A stretch of DNA of 64,000 nt from assembly GCA_041391665.1 (NCBI GenBank), contig JAWKNO010000002.1, forward strand, positions 558,001-622,000, read 5' to 3'. Numbering within the stretch: position 1 is the first letter of the stretch; every line of letters starts with the position of its first letter. Position numbers and translations under genes: made by a program. The DNA is from Bacteroidia bacterium (lineage in GTDB: Bacteria; Bacteroidota; Bacteroidia; J057). Shown in pieces: positions 1 through 10,110 of the stretch. Below the pieces are notes generated by a model, which saw nothing but the letters and a program-made list of their open reading frames with translations, was not told the origin of the DNA and made no database searches.

Positions 1-131
1 ATGAGCAGTCTTCAAATATTTAGCACTAAAGTAGAGCACTTTCGCAAATTAACCAGACCCTTTGTTTGTTAATCATTACAGCAAACGAAACTCTGTGCCC
101 GATTGTTGGCTTTGAATGTATAACATAAAAA

Positions 132-153
132 CACCCGGGCCAAAACCCGGGTG
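132..153 (-). terminator. intrinsic terminator hairpin, leftward
   Basis: CACCCGGG (132-139) and CCCGGGTG (146-153) form a perfect 8-bp GC-rich stem with a 6-base loop. The A-run at 127-131 becomes a T-run on the minus strand, so termination is predicted for leftward transcription. No confident minus-strand gene lies just upstream of it, so which transcript it ends is unclear. Confidence 0.55.
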
Positions 154-407
154 GCAGATTACACAATTTTAAGAAAATATCGCAAACTAACTAAAAAGGT
201 CATTACGCTTTCTACGCAAAAATACCCGATGATAGTTACATAATTGTACGAAGGAGAGAATTTATTACCTGTACTTTTGGGGTTACGCAGATAGGGAGAA
301 ATACCTAAATGGCTGATAAATAACTGGTTTTTGAACAACACCCACCCGTGGTTAAACAAATTAAACTACTTACTAACAGCTATTAGGTTGGACAATCCGA
401 TTATACG

Positions 408-415
408 TACTTTTG
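408..415 (+). promoter_or_regulatory. Bacteroidota -7 promoter element (TACTTTTG)
   Basis: TACTTTTG matches the Bacteroidota consensus TAnnTTTG. A TTG at 388-390 could be the -33 element but the spacer is 17 bp, shorter than the usual 19-21. The ATG of the PKD gene starts only 4 bases downstream, which would give a leaderless or nearly leaderless mRNA. Confidence 0.5.
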
Positions 416-419
416 AATC

Positions 420-3400
420 ATGGAAAGGTACATATCGGGACTAGTTATACTGTTTGGAATTTATTGCTCTGTTCCAAACCTCCTTGCCCAGCCAGTTGCT
501 GATTTCCAGGCAGATACCACCTACGGTTGCGCACCAGTTGTCGTGACCTTCGAAGATTTATCCACCAATGCCGTCTCCTGGCAATGGAATACGGGTGTGG
601 GAACATCCACTTTGCAGAATCCTGGCGTGATCTACACGCAGCCGGGAACTTATACCGTGACCCTGATTGTCACTTCGGCAAACGGACAGAAAGATACCCT
701 GACCCGGGTGAACTACATTACCACTCACGGAAACCCTGTGGTGGATTTTTCGGCAAACCTCACCAATGTATGTAGATTTACCCCCATTGTATTTTCTGAT
801 CAGTCGACCAATCCCTCCGGAAACATTGTTTCCTGGATGTGGGATTTTGGAGACGGTACAACGAGTAGTTTGCAAAATCCGGTTCACCCCTATACTTCTC
901 CCGGGATATATCCGGTCTCGCTTATCGTGGAGAACCAATACCATTGCAGCGATGATAAAATCCTCAATGCATACATACAGGTAAATTCTCCGGATGCCTC
1001 TTTTTCTGCTACAAACCTGCTTGCGTGTGGCCCACCGCTGACGAGCACTTTTACCAGTACCGGCGACACGACCGGCATACACTTATGGGATTTTGGGGAT
1101 GGGACAACCTCATCGCTGGTGCACCCTGTCCACACTTATCAATCAAACGGAAGCTACGATGTAACGCATATTATTGAAGATGCTCAGGGTTGCAGAGACA
1201 CACTTACGAAAGATGGACTGGTAAATATTGGGGTGAATACCCTGAGCCTTTCAGTCAGTGATACCTCTATTTGTGTGGGAGATACAATCTTTTTCACCAC
1301 CAATGCAGCCTCAAACAGCAATATCCACTGGGATTTTGGCAACGGAATCTCTGCTACCGGGCTTGTCCCATATTACAAATATTCAGGACCAGGTAGTTAT
1401 CATATTGTAGCTACAGTATCTGATGCGAGTGGGTGTATATATGATCTTCAGGCAGATGTGTCTGTATATGCGCTCCCCAATCCCTGGTTTGCAGCCAGTA
1501 CACCGAAAATTGGTTGTGAAGTGCCCTTTACGGTTCAGTTTCAGGATCAATCCACCAATGCTGTTTCCTGGTGGTGGTATTTTTGGGATGGAACGTATGA
1601 TTCTGTTCAACATCCGCTGCATACTTTTTACACAGTGGATACTTTCAACATCCGGCTTACGGTAACCGGCCCCGGAGGATGCTCAAATACTCGCACCCTG
1701 GCTGATTTTGTTCAGATCCGGGAAGTGCGGAATGGATTTGTGGCAGATAAAACCAATGGTTGTGCGCCCCTTGACGTAACATTCAGTGATACGACTTACT
1801 CTCCTTACCCGGTGATCACCTGGCTTTGGGATTTTGGCGACGGCACTACCTCTACTCTGCAAAACCCTTCCCATACCTTTGTGGATACCGGCTATTACGA
1901 TATTACCCTGATCACTTCCAACAGCCAGGGATGTACCGATACAATCATTCGCCCCAACTATATCAGCGCCGGCCAAAAACCTATAATCGATTTTGCCGCA
2001 GATACCAATCAGGCATGTGCACTTACAGATATTCAGTTTATCAATAATACGGTTGGTGCCAATGATTACATCTGGTATTTTGGGGATGGGGATACGGCTA
2101 TGTCTGCAAACCCGCTTCACGGATTTGCTGCGATAGGAGATATGGATGTTATTCTCACAGCTTCTGACAGGGGTTGCTGGGATACCTTGCGCTATAGCAA
2201 TATGGTCAATATTCTGGCACCTCTGCCGGTGATCGGGATCAGTCAGAAATATATCTGTGATTTGCCGGCAACCATACTTTTCAGCAATTTGTCCATCGGT
2301 GCTGATACATGGGCATGGACACTGGAGGATTCTATCAGTTTATCCGGCATGTCTTTTACCCATACATTCCAGACACCGGGATTCCATTATGTTGAGTTGT
2401 TGGTGGGGAATGATACAACCGGCTGTCTGATTTCGGCGATAGATTCCATTTATATTCATCCGGTTATGGCTGATTTTGAGGCCGATACAAATCGTGGTTG
2501 TGTGCCGCTTCAGATTCATTTTAATGACCTTTCTGAAAATGCGATCAAGTGGCATTGGGATTTTGGGAATGGCGATACGTCTTTGCTAAAAAACCCCGTT
2601 TATACGTATAAAAATCCCGGAAACTTTAAAGTTACACTTGTGGTTGAGAATAGTATTCGTTGTCGGGATACACTCGTTTGGGATCCGGGTATTTCAGCTC
2701 TGGGAGTAAATGCCGATTTTCGGTTGGCAGAACCCAATGCCGGTTGCGTACCGCTGGCGCTGAGTTTTTCCGACAACTCTTATGGAACCGGGCAGGTTAC
2801 CGCCTGGTCATGGGACCTTGGCGATGGCACCACTACCAATACTCAAAACGTATCTCATACTTATTTACAACCCGACTACTATACTGTTAAACTCACGGTT
2901 CAGGATGAAGACGGATGCATGGATTCGGTCGTTCGAACCAATTTTATATTTGCCACACAGCCTATACCCGCTTTTACAGTTAACCCGATGATTAACTGCC
3001 CCGGAACGCCTGCTGTGTTTGTTTCTCAATCATCAGGTGTAGGGCTTACTTACTCCTGGGATTTTGGCGATGGGGCTACTTCTGTGCTGGCCAATACCTT
3101 TCATGCTTATCAGGATACGGGCCTTTATGATATAACTCTCTATCTTTCGGATGTCAATGGTTGTGATACGTCTGTGTTTATCCCCCAAATGGTAGAGATA
3201 CGCGAACTGATCGCCGATTTTGTGGCTGATACGATGTTTGCGCCTTGTCCGCCGCTGGCGGTTGATTTTTCGACCCTGGGAAGTTTTCCCCACACTGGCA
3301 TTACCTGGGCATGGGATTTTGGCGATGGCGCAACGTCTTCCCAAACCACGCCTTCGCATGTTTATACAGCACCTGGAATATTCACCGTGCGGCTAATTGT

Positions 3401-6119
3401 TTCAACTCCTTCAGGTTGTGCTGATACCATGGTCTGGCAGGATATGATTACGGTTTTGGGCCCTTCCACGACTTTTACCTTTGATCCAAAATCTGGCTGC
3501 CCGGGGACGGAGGTGAACTTTTCCGCTACTTCGCCGGAAGATTCCATTGTCTATGAATGGATTTTTGGCGACGGGAATACAGATCTTGGACAAAATATTT
3601 CTCATGTTTATGCTGCTTCGGGATCCTATATTCCGGTATTAAGAGTAGAAGACAATACCGGCTGTCAGATATTTACCATTGCGCCTGATACAATTACGAT
3701 TTTTGAGCCACCCGTGGCGGAGTTTAACTCCAATACCGCGGTGATCTGCGACTCGGGTTCCGTGACATTTGTGGATCAGTCTTTTGGAGCGGCTTCGATT
3801 GTAGCCTGGAACTGGGACTTCGGCGATGGCGGAACAGATTCTGTAAAATTTCCTACACATTATTACCAACAATTGGGCAGCTATGATGTGACCCTGATCG
3901 TTACCTCGTCTGAGGGCTGCATGGATACGTTGCGGGTATCTGATTACATCACAGTTGTCCCTTCGCCTAAGCCAACAATATTAGCGGTAGATCCTTTTGG
4001 GTGTAGCCCATTATCTGTATCCTTTCAGGCATCCAGCAATGGACATCCTTTTCCGTTTACAGATTATGTGTGGGATTTTGGGTATAATAATGGAACTTCA
4101 ACACTTCCCCAGCCCTCATTTTCCTTTCCTCCGGCAGGGACTTATTATACAAATCTCACAGTAACGGATATCAATACCTGTACGGGTTCTGCAACCCAGA
4201 CGATTACCGTATTCCCCATTCCTGTGGTTAACTTTATTGCAGATGATAGTATCGGGTGTGCGCCCTTTACCACCACCTTTCACAACCTGACTGACATACC
4301 AACGGTCAAATGGATATGGGACTTTGGCGATGGCTCTGTGGCTGTTGACTCTCTCCCCAATCATACCTGGCTGGCAGATGGTGAATACGCTGTAGGGCTG
4401 TCTGTAACGGATACAAATGGCTGTGAAGCTACCTTCTCCAGACCTGATTATATTCGTTTGAATCACCCTGTGGCAAATTTTTCTGCTCTGGATACCGTGA
4501 TTTGCCCCGACTCGGAGGTTTTATTTTTCGACGATTGTATAGCTGCATATGCACCACTGGTTCAATGGGTATGGGACTTTGGTGATGGCTCCGGCTTCAA
4601 TGGACAGACTCCTGTTCATCAATTTACGACTTCAGGGCTGTATGATATTTCGTTGACCGTGGTGGATTCCCTGGGCTGTGCCGACGAATTGATCCGCCCG
4701 GCCTATGTGGAGGTATTGCCTGATTTTATTCCCAAGGCCATCAACATCCAGTATGTTTCGGTACTCAATAATCAGGAGGTAGAAGTTGTGTTCTCGCCAT
4801 TTCCCAATGTTTATAATGATTTTAACCGCTATGTGGTTTACCGAATGGCGCCCGGCGGTAGCTATGATTCTGTGGGAGTGATGTACGATATCAGTGAGAC
4901 GCGTTTTGTCGATCGCGGATTAAATACGCTGGATGAGTCATATTGCTATAAAATTCAGGTGGTAAATGATTGCGGTACAACTTATGATATTAGCCTGGCA
5001 GAAGCCCATTGTACGCTCAATCTGATGGCAAATGGGCTGGTAGATGAAATTTTCCTTCGGTGGAATCCTTATATTGGCTGGGATCATGTGGAGAACTATC
5101 TGATTTTCAGAGTAATGGACTATAATCCGCAAAGTATGATCCTGATTGCCACAATGCCTGGCAATGCAAGTTATTATTCGGATCGTGAAACCTACTGTTA
5201 TGATGCATTTTCCTATCGGATTGTTGCGGTTGGCGAAGGTCATGTTCAGTCTTATTCAGATACTACACATGCTGCTCCCGTGCATATTCCTCCCACAGAA
5301 CAAGGGAATATTATTCGGGTTACAGTAGAAAACAACCAGTTAATTGAGGTAGAATGGGATGCCGCAGCCATTGATAAGGCAAATGAGGTCGTCGTAGAAA
5401 GGAGTTCCGGAAATGGGTATCAGGAAGTGTATCGCGAAAGTTTTGATGCCGGAGAGTCGAAGTTTCAGGATTTCAATGCGGATGTGAATGCCTTGTCTTA
5501 CGAATATCAGGTTTCAACAATTGATTCCTGTGGAGACTATACGCCTACCGGCCGCAAAGGCAAGAGCATATTGCTTCATGCGGAGCGAAACGACGGTGAA
5601 ATATTCCTCAAATGGAACCCCTATGAAGGCTGGGAAAACGGGGTGGATCGCTATGATATTCAATTGGTTGATCAGCTCTCAGGTAAGTTTACAAATGTAG
5701 CGACAATCGATGGTACGCAGACGGGTTATAAAGATGTTGGGGCAAATGCGATACAGGCTATGAATTGTTATCGCGTGATTGCCTGGGAAGCCGGTGGAAC
5801 TTTCACCTCCAGTATGTCCAACGAGTCCTGCGTTGTGCTCGATCCCCGGATTCATACGGCCAATGCCTTTACACCCAATGGGGACGGCACCAATGATGAA
5901 TTTACCGTGCATGGGGCTTTTCTTACTGAGTATAGTCTGGAAATCTTTAACCGATGGGGAGAGAAAATCTTCGAATCCACATCCATGGAAAATGTCTGGA
6001 AAGGAGAAACCAAGTCAGGTCTTCTGGCACCGGAAGGGGTATATGTATTTATCGCCCGGGGAGTGGGTTTTGAAGGGGAAAAAATTCAGCGGATAGGCAG
6101 TGTTACACTCCTTCGGTAA
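420..6119 (+). CDS. giant secreted PKD-repeat protein with T9SS type B sorting domain
   Basis: This 1899-residue protein starts with a signal peptide (cleavage near LLAQ, about residue 24). It then carries about 17 PKD-type repeats of roughly 85-95 residues, recognisable by WxWDFGDGT-like motifs each followed by a YxV(T/S)L strand and a conserved Cys-Asp-Thr. From about residue 1440 the repeats give way to fibronectin-III-like segments. The C-terminus has the gliding-motility-associated (T9SS type B) domain, with NAFTPNGDGTNDEF, IFNRWGEKIF and a final GSVTLLR. In this family such proteins are exported by Sec, cross the outer membrane through the T9SS and act as surface adhesins; the adhesin role is inferred. 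It is paralogous to the protein at 44900-50521. Its stop codon directly abuts the stop of the convergent gene at 6120. Confidence 0.93.
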   Translation: MERYISGLVILFGIYCSVPNLLAQPVADFQADTTYGCAPVVVTFEDLSTNAVSWQWNTGVGTSTLQNPGVIYTQPGTYTVTLIVTSANGQKDTLTRVNYITTHGNPVVDFSANLTNVCRFTPIVFSDQSTNPSGNIVSWMWDFGDGTTSSLQNPVHPYTSPGIYPVSLIVENQYHCSDDKILNAYIQVNSPDASFSATNLLACGPPLTSTFTSTGDTTGIHLWDFGDGTTSSLVHPVHTYQSNGSYDVTHIIEDAQGCRDTLTKDGLVNIGVNTLSLSVSDTSICVGDTIFFTTNAASNSNIHWDFGNGISATGLVPYYKYSGPGSYHIVATVSDASGCIYDLQADVSVYALPNPWFAASTPKIGCEVPFTVQFQDQSTNAVSWWWYFWDGTYDSVQHPLHTFYTVDTFNIRLTVTGPGGCSNTRTLADFVQIREVRNGFVADKTNGCAPLDVTFSDTTYSPYPVITWLWDFGDGTTSTLQNPSHTFVDTGYYDITLITSNSQGCTDTIIRPNYISAGQKPIIDFAADTNQACALTDIQFINNTVGANDYIWYFGDGDTAMSANPLHGFAAIGDMDVILTASDRGCWDTLRYSNMVNILAPLPVIGISQKYICDLPATILFSNLSIGADTWAWTLEDSISLSGMSFTHTFQTPGFHYVELLVGNDTTGCLISAIDSIYIHPVMADFEADTNRGCVPLQIHFNDLSENAIKWHWDFGNGDTSLLKNPVYTYKNPGNFKVTLVVENSIRCRDTLVWDPGISALGVNADFRLAEPNAGCVPLALSFSDNSYGTGQVTAWSWDLGDGTTTNTQNVSHTYLQPDYYTVKLTVQDEDGCMDSVVRTNFIFATQPIPAFTVNPMINCPGTPAVFVSQSSGVGLTYSWDFGDGATSVLANTFHAYQDTGLYDITLYLSDVNGCDTSVFIPQMVEIRELIADFVADTMFAPCPPLAVDFSTLGSFPHTGITWAWDFGDGATSSQTTPSHVYTAPGIFTVRLIVSTPSGCADTMVWQDMITVLGPSTTFTFDPKSGCPGTEVNFSATSPEDSIVYEWIFGDGNTDLGQNISHVYAASGSYIPVLRVEDNTGCQIFTIAPDTITIFEPPVAEFNSNTAVICDSGSVTFVDQSFGAASIVAWNWDFGDGGTDSVKFPTHYYQQLGSYDVTLIVTSSEGCMDTLRVSDYITVVPSPKPTILAVDPFGCSPLSVSFQASSNGHPFPFTDYVWDFGYNNGTSTLPQPSFSFPPAGTYYTNLTVTDINTCTGSATQTITVFPIPVVNFIADDSIGCAPFTTTFHNLTDIPTVKWIWDFGDGSVAVDSLPNHTWLADGEYAVGLSVTDTNGCEATFSRPDYIRLNHPVANFSALDTVICPDSEVLFFDDCIAAYAPLVQWVWDFGDGSGFNGQTPVHQFTTSGLYDISLTVVDSLGCADELIRPAYVEVLPDFIPKAINIQYVSVLNNQEVEVVFSPFPNVYNDFNRYVVYRMAPGGSYDSVGVMYDISETRFVDRGLNTLDESYCYKIQVVNDCGTTYDISLAEAHCTLNLMANGLVDEIFLRWNPYIGWDHVENYLIFRVMDYNPQSMILIATMPGNASYYSDRETYCYDAFSYRIVAVGEGHVQSYSDTTHAAPVHIPPTEQGNIIRVTVENNQLIEVEWDAAAIDKANEVVVERSSGNGYQEVYRESFDAGESKFQDFNADVNALSYEYQVSTIDSCGDYTPTGRKGKSILLHAERNDGEIFLKWNPYEGWENGVDRYDIQLVDQLSGKFTNVATIDGTQTGYKDVGANAIQAMNCYRVIAWEAGGTFTSSMSNESCVVLDPRIHTANAFTPNGDGTNDEFTVHGAFLTEYSLEIFNRWGEKIFESTSMENVWKGETKSGLLAPEGVYVFIARGVGFEGEKIQRIGSVTLLR

Positions 6120-8510
6120 TCAGGGTTGAATGAGAATTTTTTGAGAGAATACGGGCTGCTTTTCCTGCTCAAGTGTGAGCAGGTATATGCCTGGAGAAAG
6201 AGCAAAATTCATCAAAATATCGCCGGATACATTTGTGAGGGGGGTAGAAATGATCTTTTGCCCCCAACTATTGACCAGTGAAATGCGCCAGTCAGAAGAA
6301 TGGGTGTTTTCGGGTAGTTGATACGCGACCGTTAAGTGATCATGGGCAGGGTTGGGGAAAACCTGAATGCGGAATGGCAAAACACTTGTTTTTTCCAATC
6401 CGACAGAAGATTCCTCCACGATCCGGAATCCATCAATGCCTGCCTCCACCGCATCCTGGTTGCCGGGTTCTAAGTCCTGGGTATAAAAAATAAATTTTAC
6501 CGGTTTGCTACGGTCAATGGCATTTACAAACGGAACAATCGTCGCCGCATTCCAGGTAGTGTCGAATGGCCCGGTATAACGCCGCAATTCAACCGTATCG
6601 ATGCCATCGGTAACAGATACCGTCAGAAAATCATTTCCCGGTCCATCGGGAGCAGAGCCGTTAAGAGACCAGTTGAGAAACCACCAGTAGTATTGTAGTA
6701 TGGGCGTGTCATAGCCACTGAGATCAATTTCGGGAGAAATCAGCAAGGTTGTGCCATTATCCACATCATCACCAAAAGGGGCGCCTCCGGCATTACCGGT
6801 TATATAGGCCTGGTCTCCGATATCGTCGGGCAGATCGTATTCCGGATTGTAAATTTCGCCATTCTCTCTGTAGGTACCTATGGGCTCTCCTCTCTCCCAT
6901 ATCCCTCTTTCAGCACTGCCCGTAACCTCCCATCCAAAGTCAAGGGCAAAATCATCGTAATAGCCAGGCATCAGGTACAAAACGAGTGAATCGTTTCCTG
7001 GAGCCACGGTGAGGGTTGTATCGTATGTATGATAGCCCCATTTTCCCAGAATAAACGCATAGCTATTGATGACAAACCGATTGTCTGAAACCTCGCCGTT
7101 GCCGTTGGTTGTGTAAGAAAAAATAGCTGCCTGATCTGGTGCAATGGCCTGAATTTGTGCACCCGGAAGGGGTTGAAGGGTTTCGCTGTCCAGCAGCCGT
7201 ATTTTTAGCTGGGTACGGGGCAGGGGAACGAGCGCAATATTCAGCGTCGTCAGTTGTCCGTTGTCTAACGAAACCAAAGCCGTATCTGATTCATATCCAT
7301 ATTTACTAAAAATCACGGTGTAACTGCCTGAATCAGGGGTGCCGACTGCATACGCGCCGGTTGTTTGGGTGAATTCTTCCAGGCTATCTTCGACAATATG
7401 AACCGAAACGTTGGTGACGGGGGCAGAAGTTTGGGCATCAGTAACATTCCCTTCCAGATAACAACCTCTTTGATAGTGCGGTTGAAGGATGAACAAACCC
7501 TCCTCAATATCCGATATCAGCACCAATCCCGAGGGTAAAAAAGGATATGCACCCCAGGCGCCTTCAAAGAAACCACTGGCTTTGGGGCTGGTATCATAAT
7601 AACCTACCTCAACCAGGTTTCCTGGCCGTGAAGCATCTACAATATTCAACCCGTCGGCGTAATAGGACGTCACCAGATAATCATTGAGCACGTGGACATT
7701 ATGAGGGGCAGCCTGCCCGTCATTGACAGATGAGCGGATTTTGTCCAGAAAACGAATATCTCCAGGGTCACTGATTTCCCAGGCGGTGAGGTAAGCCTGC
7801 GCAAGTTCATCCGTGGTGAAGCATACATTTCCCGCGTCATTGATCCAGGTATTGTGGGTAAATGCACGGGGATAGTCGCGGTTTCCAATAATTGTTGGCA
7901 AACCCGGATCGGTTACATCCAGTATGGTCAGGCCGTTGGAAAGTTCACCTGCATAGACAAGGTCGTTGCGCGCATACAAATCGTGAACATAATGCTGATG
8001 ATAGTCGCCCAGGAAGGTAGGATTCCAGGGGTCATTGTTGAGGTCAAATAATTTAAAACCTCCTGTTGTGTTATAGCCGATGATGTAGAGATATCCATTA
8101 TCATCAATCCATACATTATGTGCAGTATTGATGCCACCCAATGTGGTATCCTTGTAGGCCACATTGCCTGGAAGGCCGGAAAGGTCGATGATCAGGACGC
8201 CATTTCCGGTTTCATTGGAGGTGTAAGCGTAGTGGTCAAATGTCTTTATATCGCGCCATACCGATTCCATTCCCGGAATAAACTGTACTTCCACCGGTTG
8301 TGACGGCGTGGCAATATCTACAATGGAAACGCCATTGGTAAGGCCGACGAGGGCGTATTCGTTACCATTCAGGTCTGTATAACCCCAGATATCATTCAGC
8401 TCTTTGGTATAGGGTAAATGACCCGTAAGGGTTACATTTTTTGTTTGTTGGGCAAAGAGATGGAAAACGGGCAGGAATCCGGCCACGAGTAAAAAAAATA
8501 ATCGGATCAT
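6120..8510 (-). CDS. secreted LVIVD-repeat (choice-of-anchor B) protein with T9SS type A tail
   Basis: This 796-residue protein has a signal peptide (to about residue 21) and a beta-propeller of LVIVD repeats (about 25-345, for example GLTILDVTDPGLP and GLNIVDASRPGNL). Two carboxypeptidase-regulatory-like beta-sandwiches follow (about 350-425 and 435-515), then a jelly-roll-like segment (about 525-700). The T9SS type A sorting domain begins with VFPNPAHDHL and ends in a short basic/hydrophobic tail. It is probably exported to the cell surface; no catalytic residues are evident. It starts 4 bases after the rnhA stop, so the two are probably cotranscribed, although no functional link is obvious. 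Confidence 0.88.
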   Translation of the reverse strand: MIRLFFLLVAGFLPVFHLFAQQTKNVTLTGHLPYTKELNDIWGYTDLNGNEYALVGLTNGVSIVDIATPSQPVEVQFIPGMESVWRDIKTFDHYAYTSNETGNGVLIIDLSGLPGNVAYKDTTLGGINTAHNVWIDDNGYLYIIGYNTTGGFKLFDLNNDPWNPTFLGDYHQHYVHDLYARNDLVYAGELSNGLTILDVTDPGLPTIIGNRDYPRAFTHNTWINDAGNVCFTTDELAQAYLTAWEISDPGDIRFLDKIRSSVNDGQAAPHNVHVLNDYLVTSYYADGLNIVDASRPGNLVEVGYYDTSPKASGFFEGAWGAYPFLPSGLVLISDIEEGLFILQPHYQRGCYLEGNVTDAQTSAPVTNVSVHIVEDSLEEFTQTTGAYAVGTPDSGSYTVIFSKYGYESDTALVSLDNGQLTTLNIALVPLPRTQLKIRLLDSETLQPLPGAQIQAIAPDQAAIFSYTTNGNGEVSDNRFVINSYAFILGKWGYHTYDTTLTVAPGNDSLVLYLMPGYYDDFALDFGWEVTGSAERGIWERGEPIGTYRENGEIYNPEYDLPDDIGDQAYITGNAGGAPFGDDVDNGTTLLISPEIDLSGYDTPILQYYWWFLNWSLNGSAPDGPGNDFLTVSVTDGIDTVELRRYTGPFDTTWNAATIVPFVNAIDRSKPVKFIFYTQDLEPGNQDAVEAGIDGFRIVEESSVGLEKTSVLPFRIQVFPNPAHDHLTVAYQLPENTHSSDWRISLVNSWGQKIISTPLTNVSGDILMNFALSPGIYLLTLEQEKQPVFSQKILIQP

Positions 8511-8513
8511 GTG

Positions 8514-8969
8514 TTATTGCTCATTTTCATACTCAAAATCGATCTTCAGCTCAGCTTTTTGTGAAGCTGCTACTGCAAGCTGGTCGCAGCGTTCATTGAG
8601 CGGATTGCCAGCGTGGCCTTTTACCCAGTGGAACCTTACCTGATGTAAACGGTAAACTTTAAGAAAACGTCGCCACAGATCCGGGTTTTTCTTTCCGGCA
8701 AACCCTTTTTTCTCCCAGCCAAAAACCCATTTTTCGGTTACAGCTTTTTGTACATATTGGGAGTCAGTAAAAATATCAACTTCCATCCCAGGCTTTTTCA
8801 ATGCTTCGAGGGCAACAATTACAGCCAGCAACTCCATGCGATTGTTGGTAGTCTTTCTGTAACCCTCAGATAGCTCTTTTCTATGTTGGCCGGAAAGCAA
8901 TACTGCGCCGTATCCACCGGGCCCGGGATTGCCTTTTGCCGCTCCGTCGGTATAAATCATTATTTTCAT
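8514..8969 (-). CDS. rnhA: ribonuclease HI
   Basis: RNase HI cleaves the RNA strand of RNA-DNA hybrids in the cytoplasm. The family's features are visible: YTDGAAKGNPGPGG with the first catalytic Asp, NNRMELLAV with the catalytic Glu, DIFTDSQYV with the second Asp, and GHAGNPLNERCDQLA with the loop His and last Asp. The length, 151 residues from the chosen start, is typical. I chose the ATG at 8969 (MKIMIYTDG) over a TTG at 8978, because a TAnnTTTG element (8976-8983, minus strand) overlaps that TTG. Confidence 0.95.
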   Translation of the reverse strand: MKIMIYTDGAAKGNPGPGGYGAVLLSGQHRKELSEGYRKTTNNRMELLAVIVALEALKKPGMEVDIFTDSQYVQKAVTEKWVFGWEKKGFAGKKNPDLWRRFLKVYRLHQVRFHWVKGHAGNPLNERCDQLAVAASQKAELKIDFEYENEQ

Positions 8970-8975
8970 ACAAGG

Positions 8976-8983
8976 CAAAGATA
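8976..8983 (-). promoter_or_regulatory. -7 promoter element (TATCTTTG) of rnhA
   Basis: Read leftward this is TATCTTTG, a perfect match to TAnnTTTG. It ends 6 bases before the rnhA ATG, which predicts a leaderless transcript and decides the start codon. No clear -33 element was seen. Confidence 0.45.
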
Positions 8984-9141
8984 TCAGTTAATGACAAGAC
9001 CTACAATTGCAGCATTGCCTGTATTTATCTGGTATGAATGAATACCGGAAATCGTGCTTTGTAAAGTGTGTAAACTTTTCCTAATGTTGTATTACGATTA
9101 AGCGAGGAACAATGGAAAATCCTTTTAGTTTTCTTAGTTAT

Positions 9142-10002
9142 ATGAAAGTACTTTGGATTTGTCTGTTGGGGTTGTTTTTCCCCATACTGACATTTGCCCA
9201 GGAGTATGGCGAAGCATCTTATTACAGTGATAACCTTCATGGTCAACGTACAGCCAGTGGGGAGCGCTACAATAAATATAGCTTTACCGCGGCACACCGT
9301 ACGCTCGGTTTTGGTACAATGGTTCGTGTAACCCGTATTGATGATGGGCGATCTGTAACGGTAAAGATCAATGACCGGGGCCCACAGAAAGTAGGTCGTG
9401 TCATAGATCTGAGTCGTGTAGCTGCCGAGCAGATCGGCCTGACCCGGGATGGTTTTACGCAGGTAAGACTGGATGTGATTTCAACTACCGGGGCGCAGGC
9501 ACCTGCGGAAACCGTATCAACGCCGGGAAACTCCGGTGGTGTGACTGAAGATCGCACCAAGATTGTACTTTCAGATCTCCCGCTTCGCGACCAGGCCGGC
9601 AAACTTCTTTCTGAAGACGGGGAGGTACGTGAATCTGCTCCCAGTCAGGGGCAGGCGACTGGCAGTGGTGCTGCAAATAGCCTTCCTGATAAGCTATCAG
9701 CGGAAATGGCAAAATACACACCTGCACTTTTCCAAATGGCGGCAACAAAACAGGAACCCATGGGTTTTGGTGTACAGGTAGGCGCGTTTTTTACCTATTA
9801 CCGACTTCTGGAAGGGTTAGATGATCTCCACCGCAAAGGATTTGAAAACACGATGGTACATAATAGTATCAAGGATGACAAACCGATTTTCCGCATCTTG
9901 TTAGGCCCTTACCAAACACGGCAGGAAGCGTTAAACATGCGAAAAAAAGCGCTTGCTGCCGGCCAGAAAGGGATTCTTGTGGACCTGGCTGAGTTGAAGT
10001 AA
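9142..10002 (+). CDS. rlpA: RlpA-like septal lytic transglycosylase with SPOR domain
   Basis: After a signal peptide (MKVLWICLLGLFFPILTFAQ) comes a double-psi beta-barrel of the RlpA type. Motifs are GEASYYSDNLHGQRTASGE, FTAAHRTLGFGTMVRVT and VKINDRGP, followed by the helix RVIDLSRVAAEQIGL. A Ser/Gly/Pro-rich linker leads to a C-terminal SPOR domain (last 75 residues, GFGVQVGAFFTYYR to KGILVDL), which binds denuded septal peptidoglycan. RlpA proteins cleave or bind glycan strands lacking stem peptides at division sites. An ATG at 9112 adds 10 residues before the signal peptide; I preferred 9142 because it gives the normal Lys-then-hydrophobic arrangement. RlpA is normally a lipoprotein, but no lipobox Cys is seen here. 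Confidence 0.88.
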   Translation: MKVLWICLLGLFFPILTFAQEYGEASYYSDNLHGQRTASGERYNKYSFTAAHRTLGFGTMVRVTRIDDGRSVTVKINDRGPQKVGRVIDLSRVAAEQIGLTRDGFTQVRLDVISTTGAQAPAETVSTPGNSGGVTEDRTKIVLSDLPLRDQAGKLLSEDGEVRESAPSQGQATGSGAANSLPDKLSAEMAKYTPALFQMAATKQEPMGFGVQVGAFFTYYRLLEGLDDLHRKGFENTMVHNSIKDDKPIFRILLGPYQTRQEALNMRKKALAAGQKGILVDLAELK

Positions 10003-10110
10003 TATATCTTTCCTTTTTTCCATAAAAGGGAAAACTGTATGTACCTAAATTTCGTTTTTTGATTGTGCGATGGGTTGAATTTTACTGAAACACCAACTGA
10101 CATTCATGGT

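Larger units (their letters stand above)
1..419. other. intergenic region, no convincing gene
   Basis: I see no supported gene here. A 66-codon leftward reading frame (159-359) has no recognisable domain, signal peptide or start context. The region holds a strong hairpin (132-153) and, at its right end, the promoter-like element of the giant PKD gene. Confidence 0.6.

Noticed and set aside
159..359. 66-codon leftward frame near a terminator
   Set aside because: No domain, signal peptide or promoter-like start; the nearby hairpin alone is not enough to call a gene.
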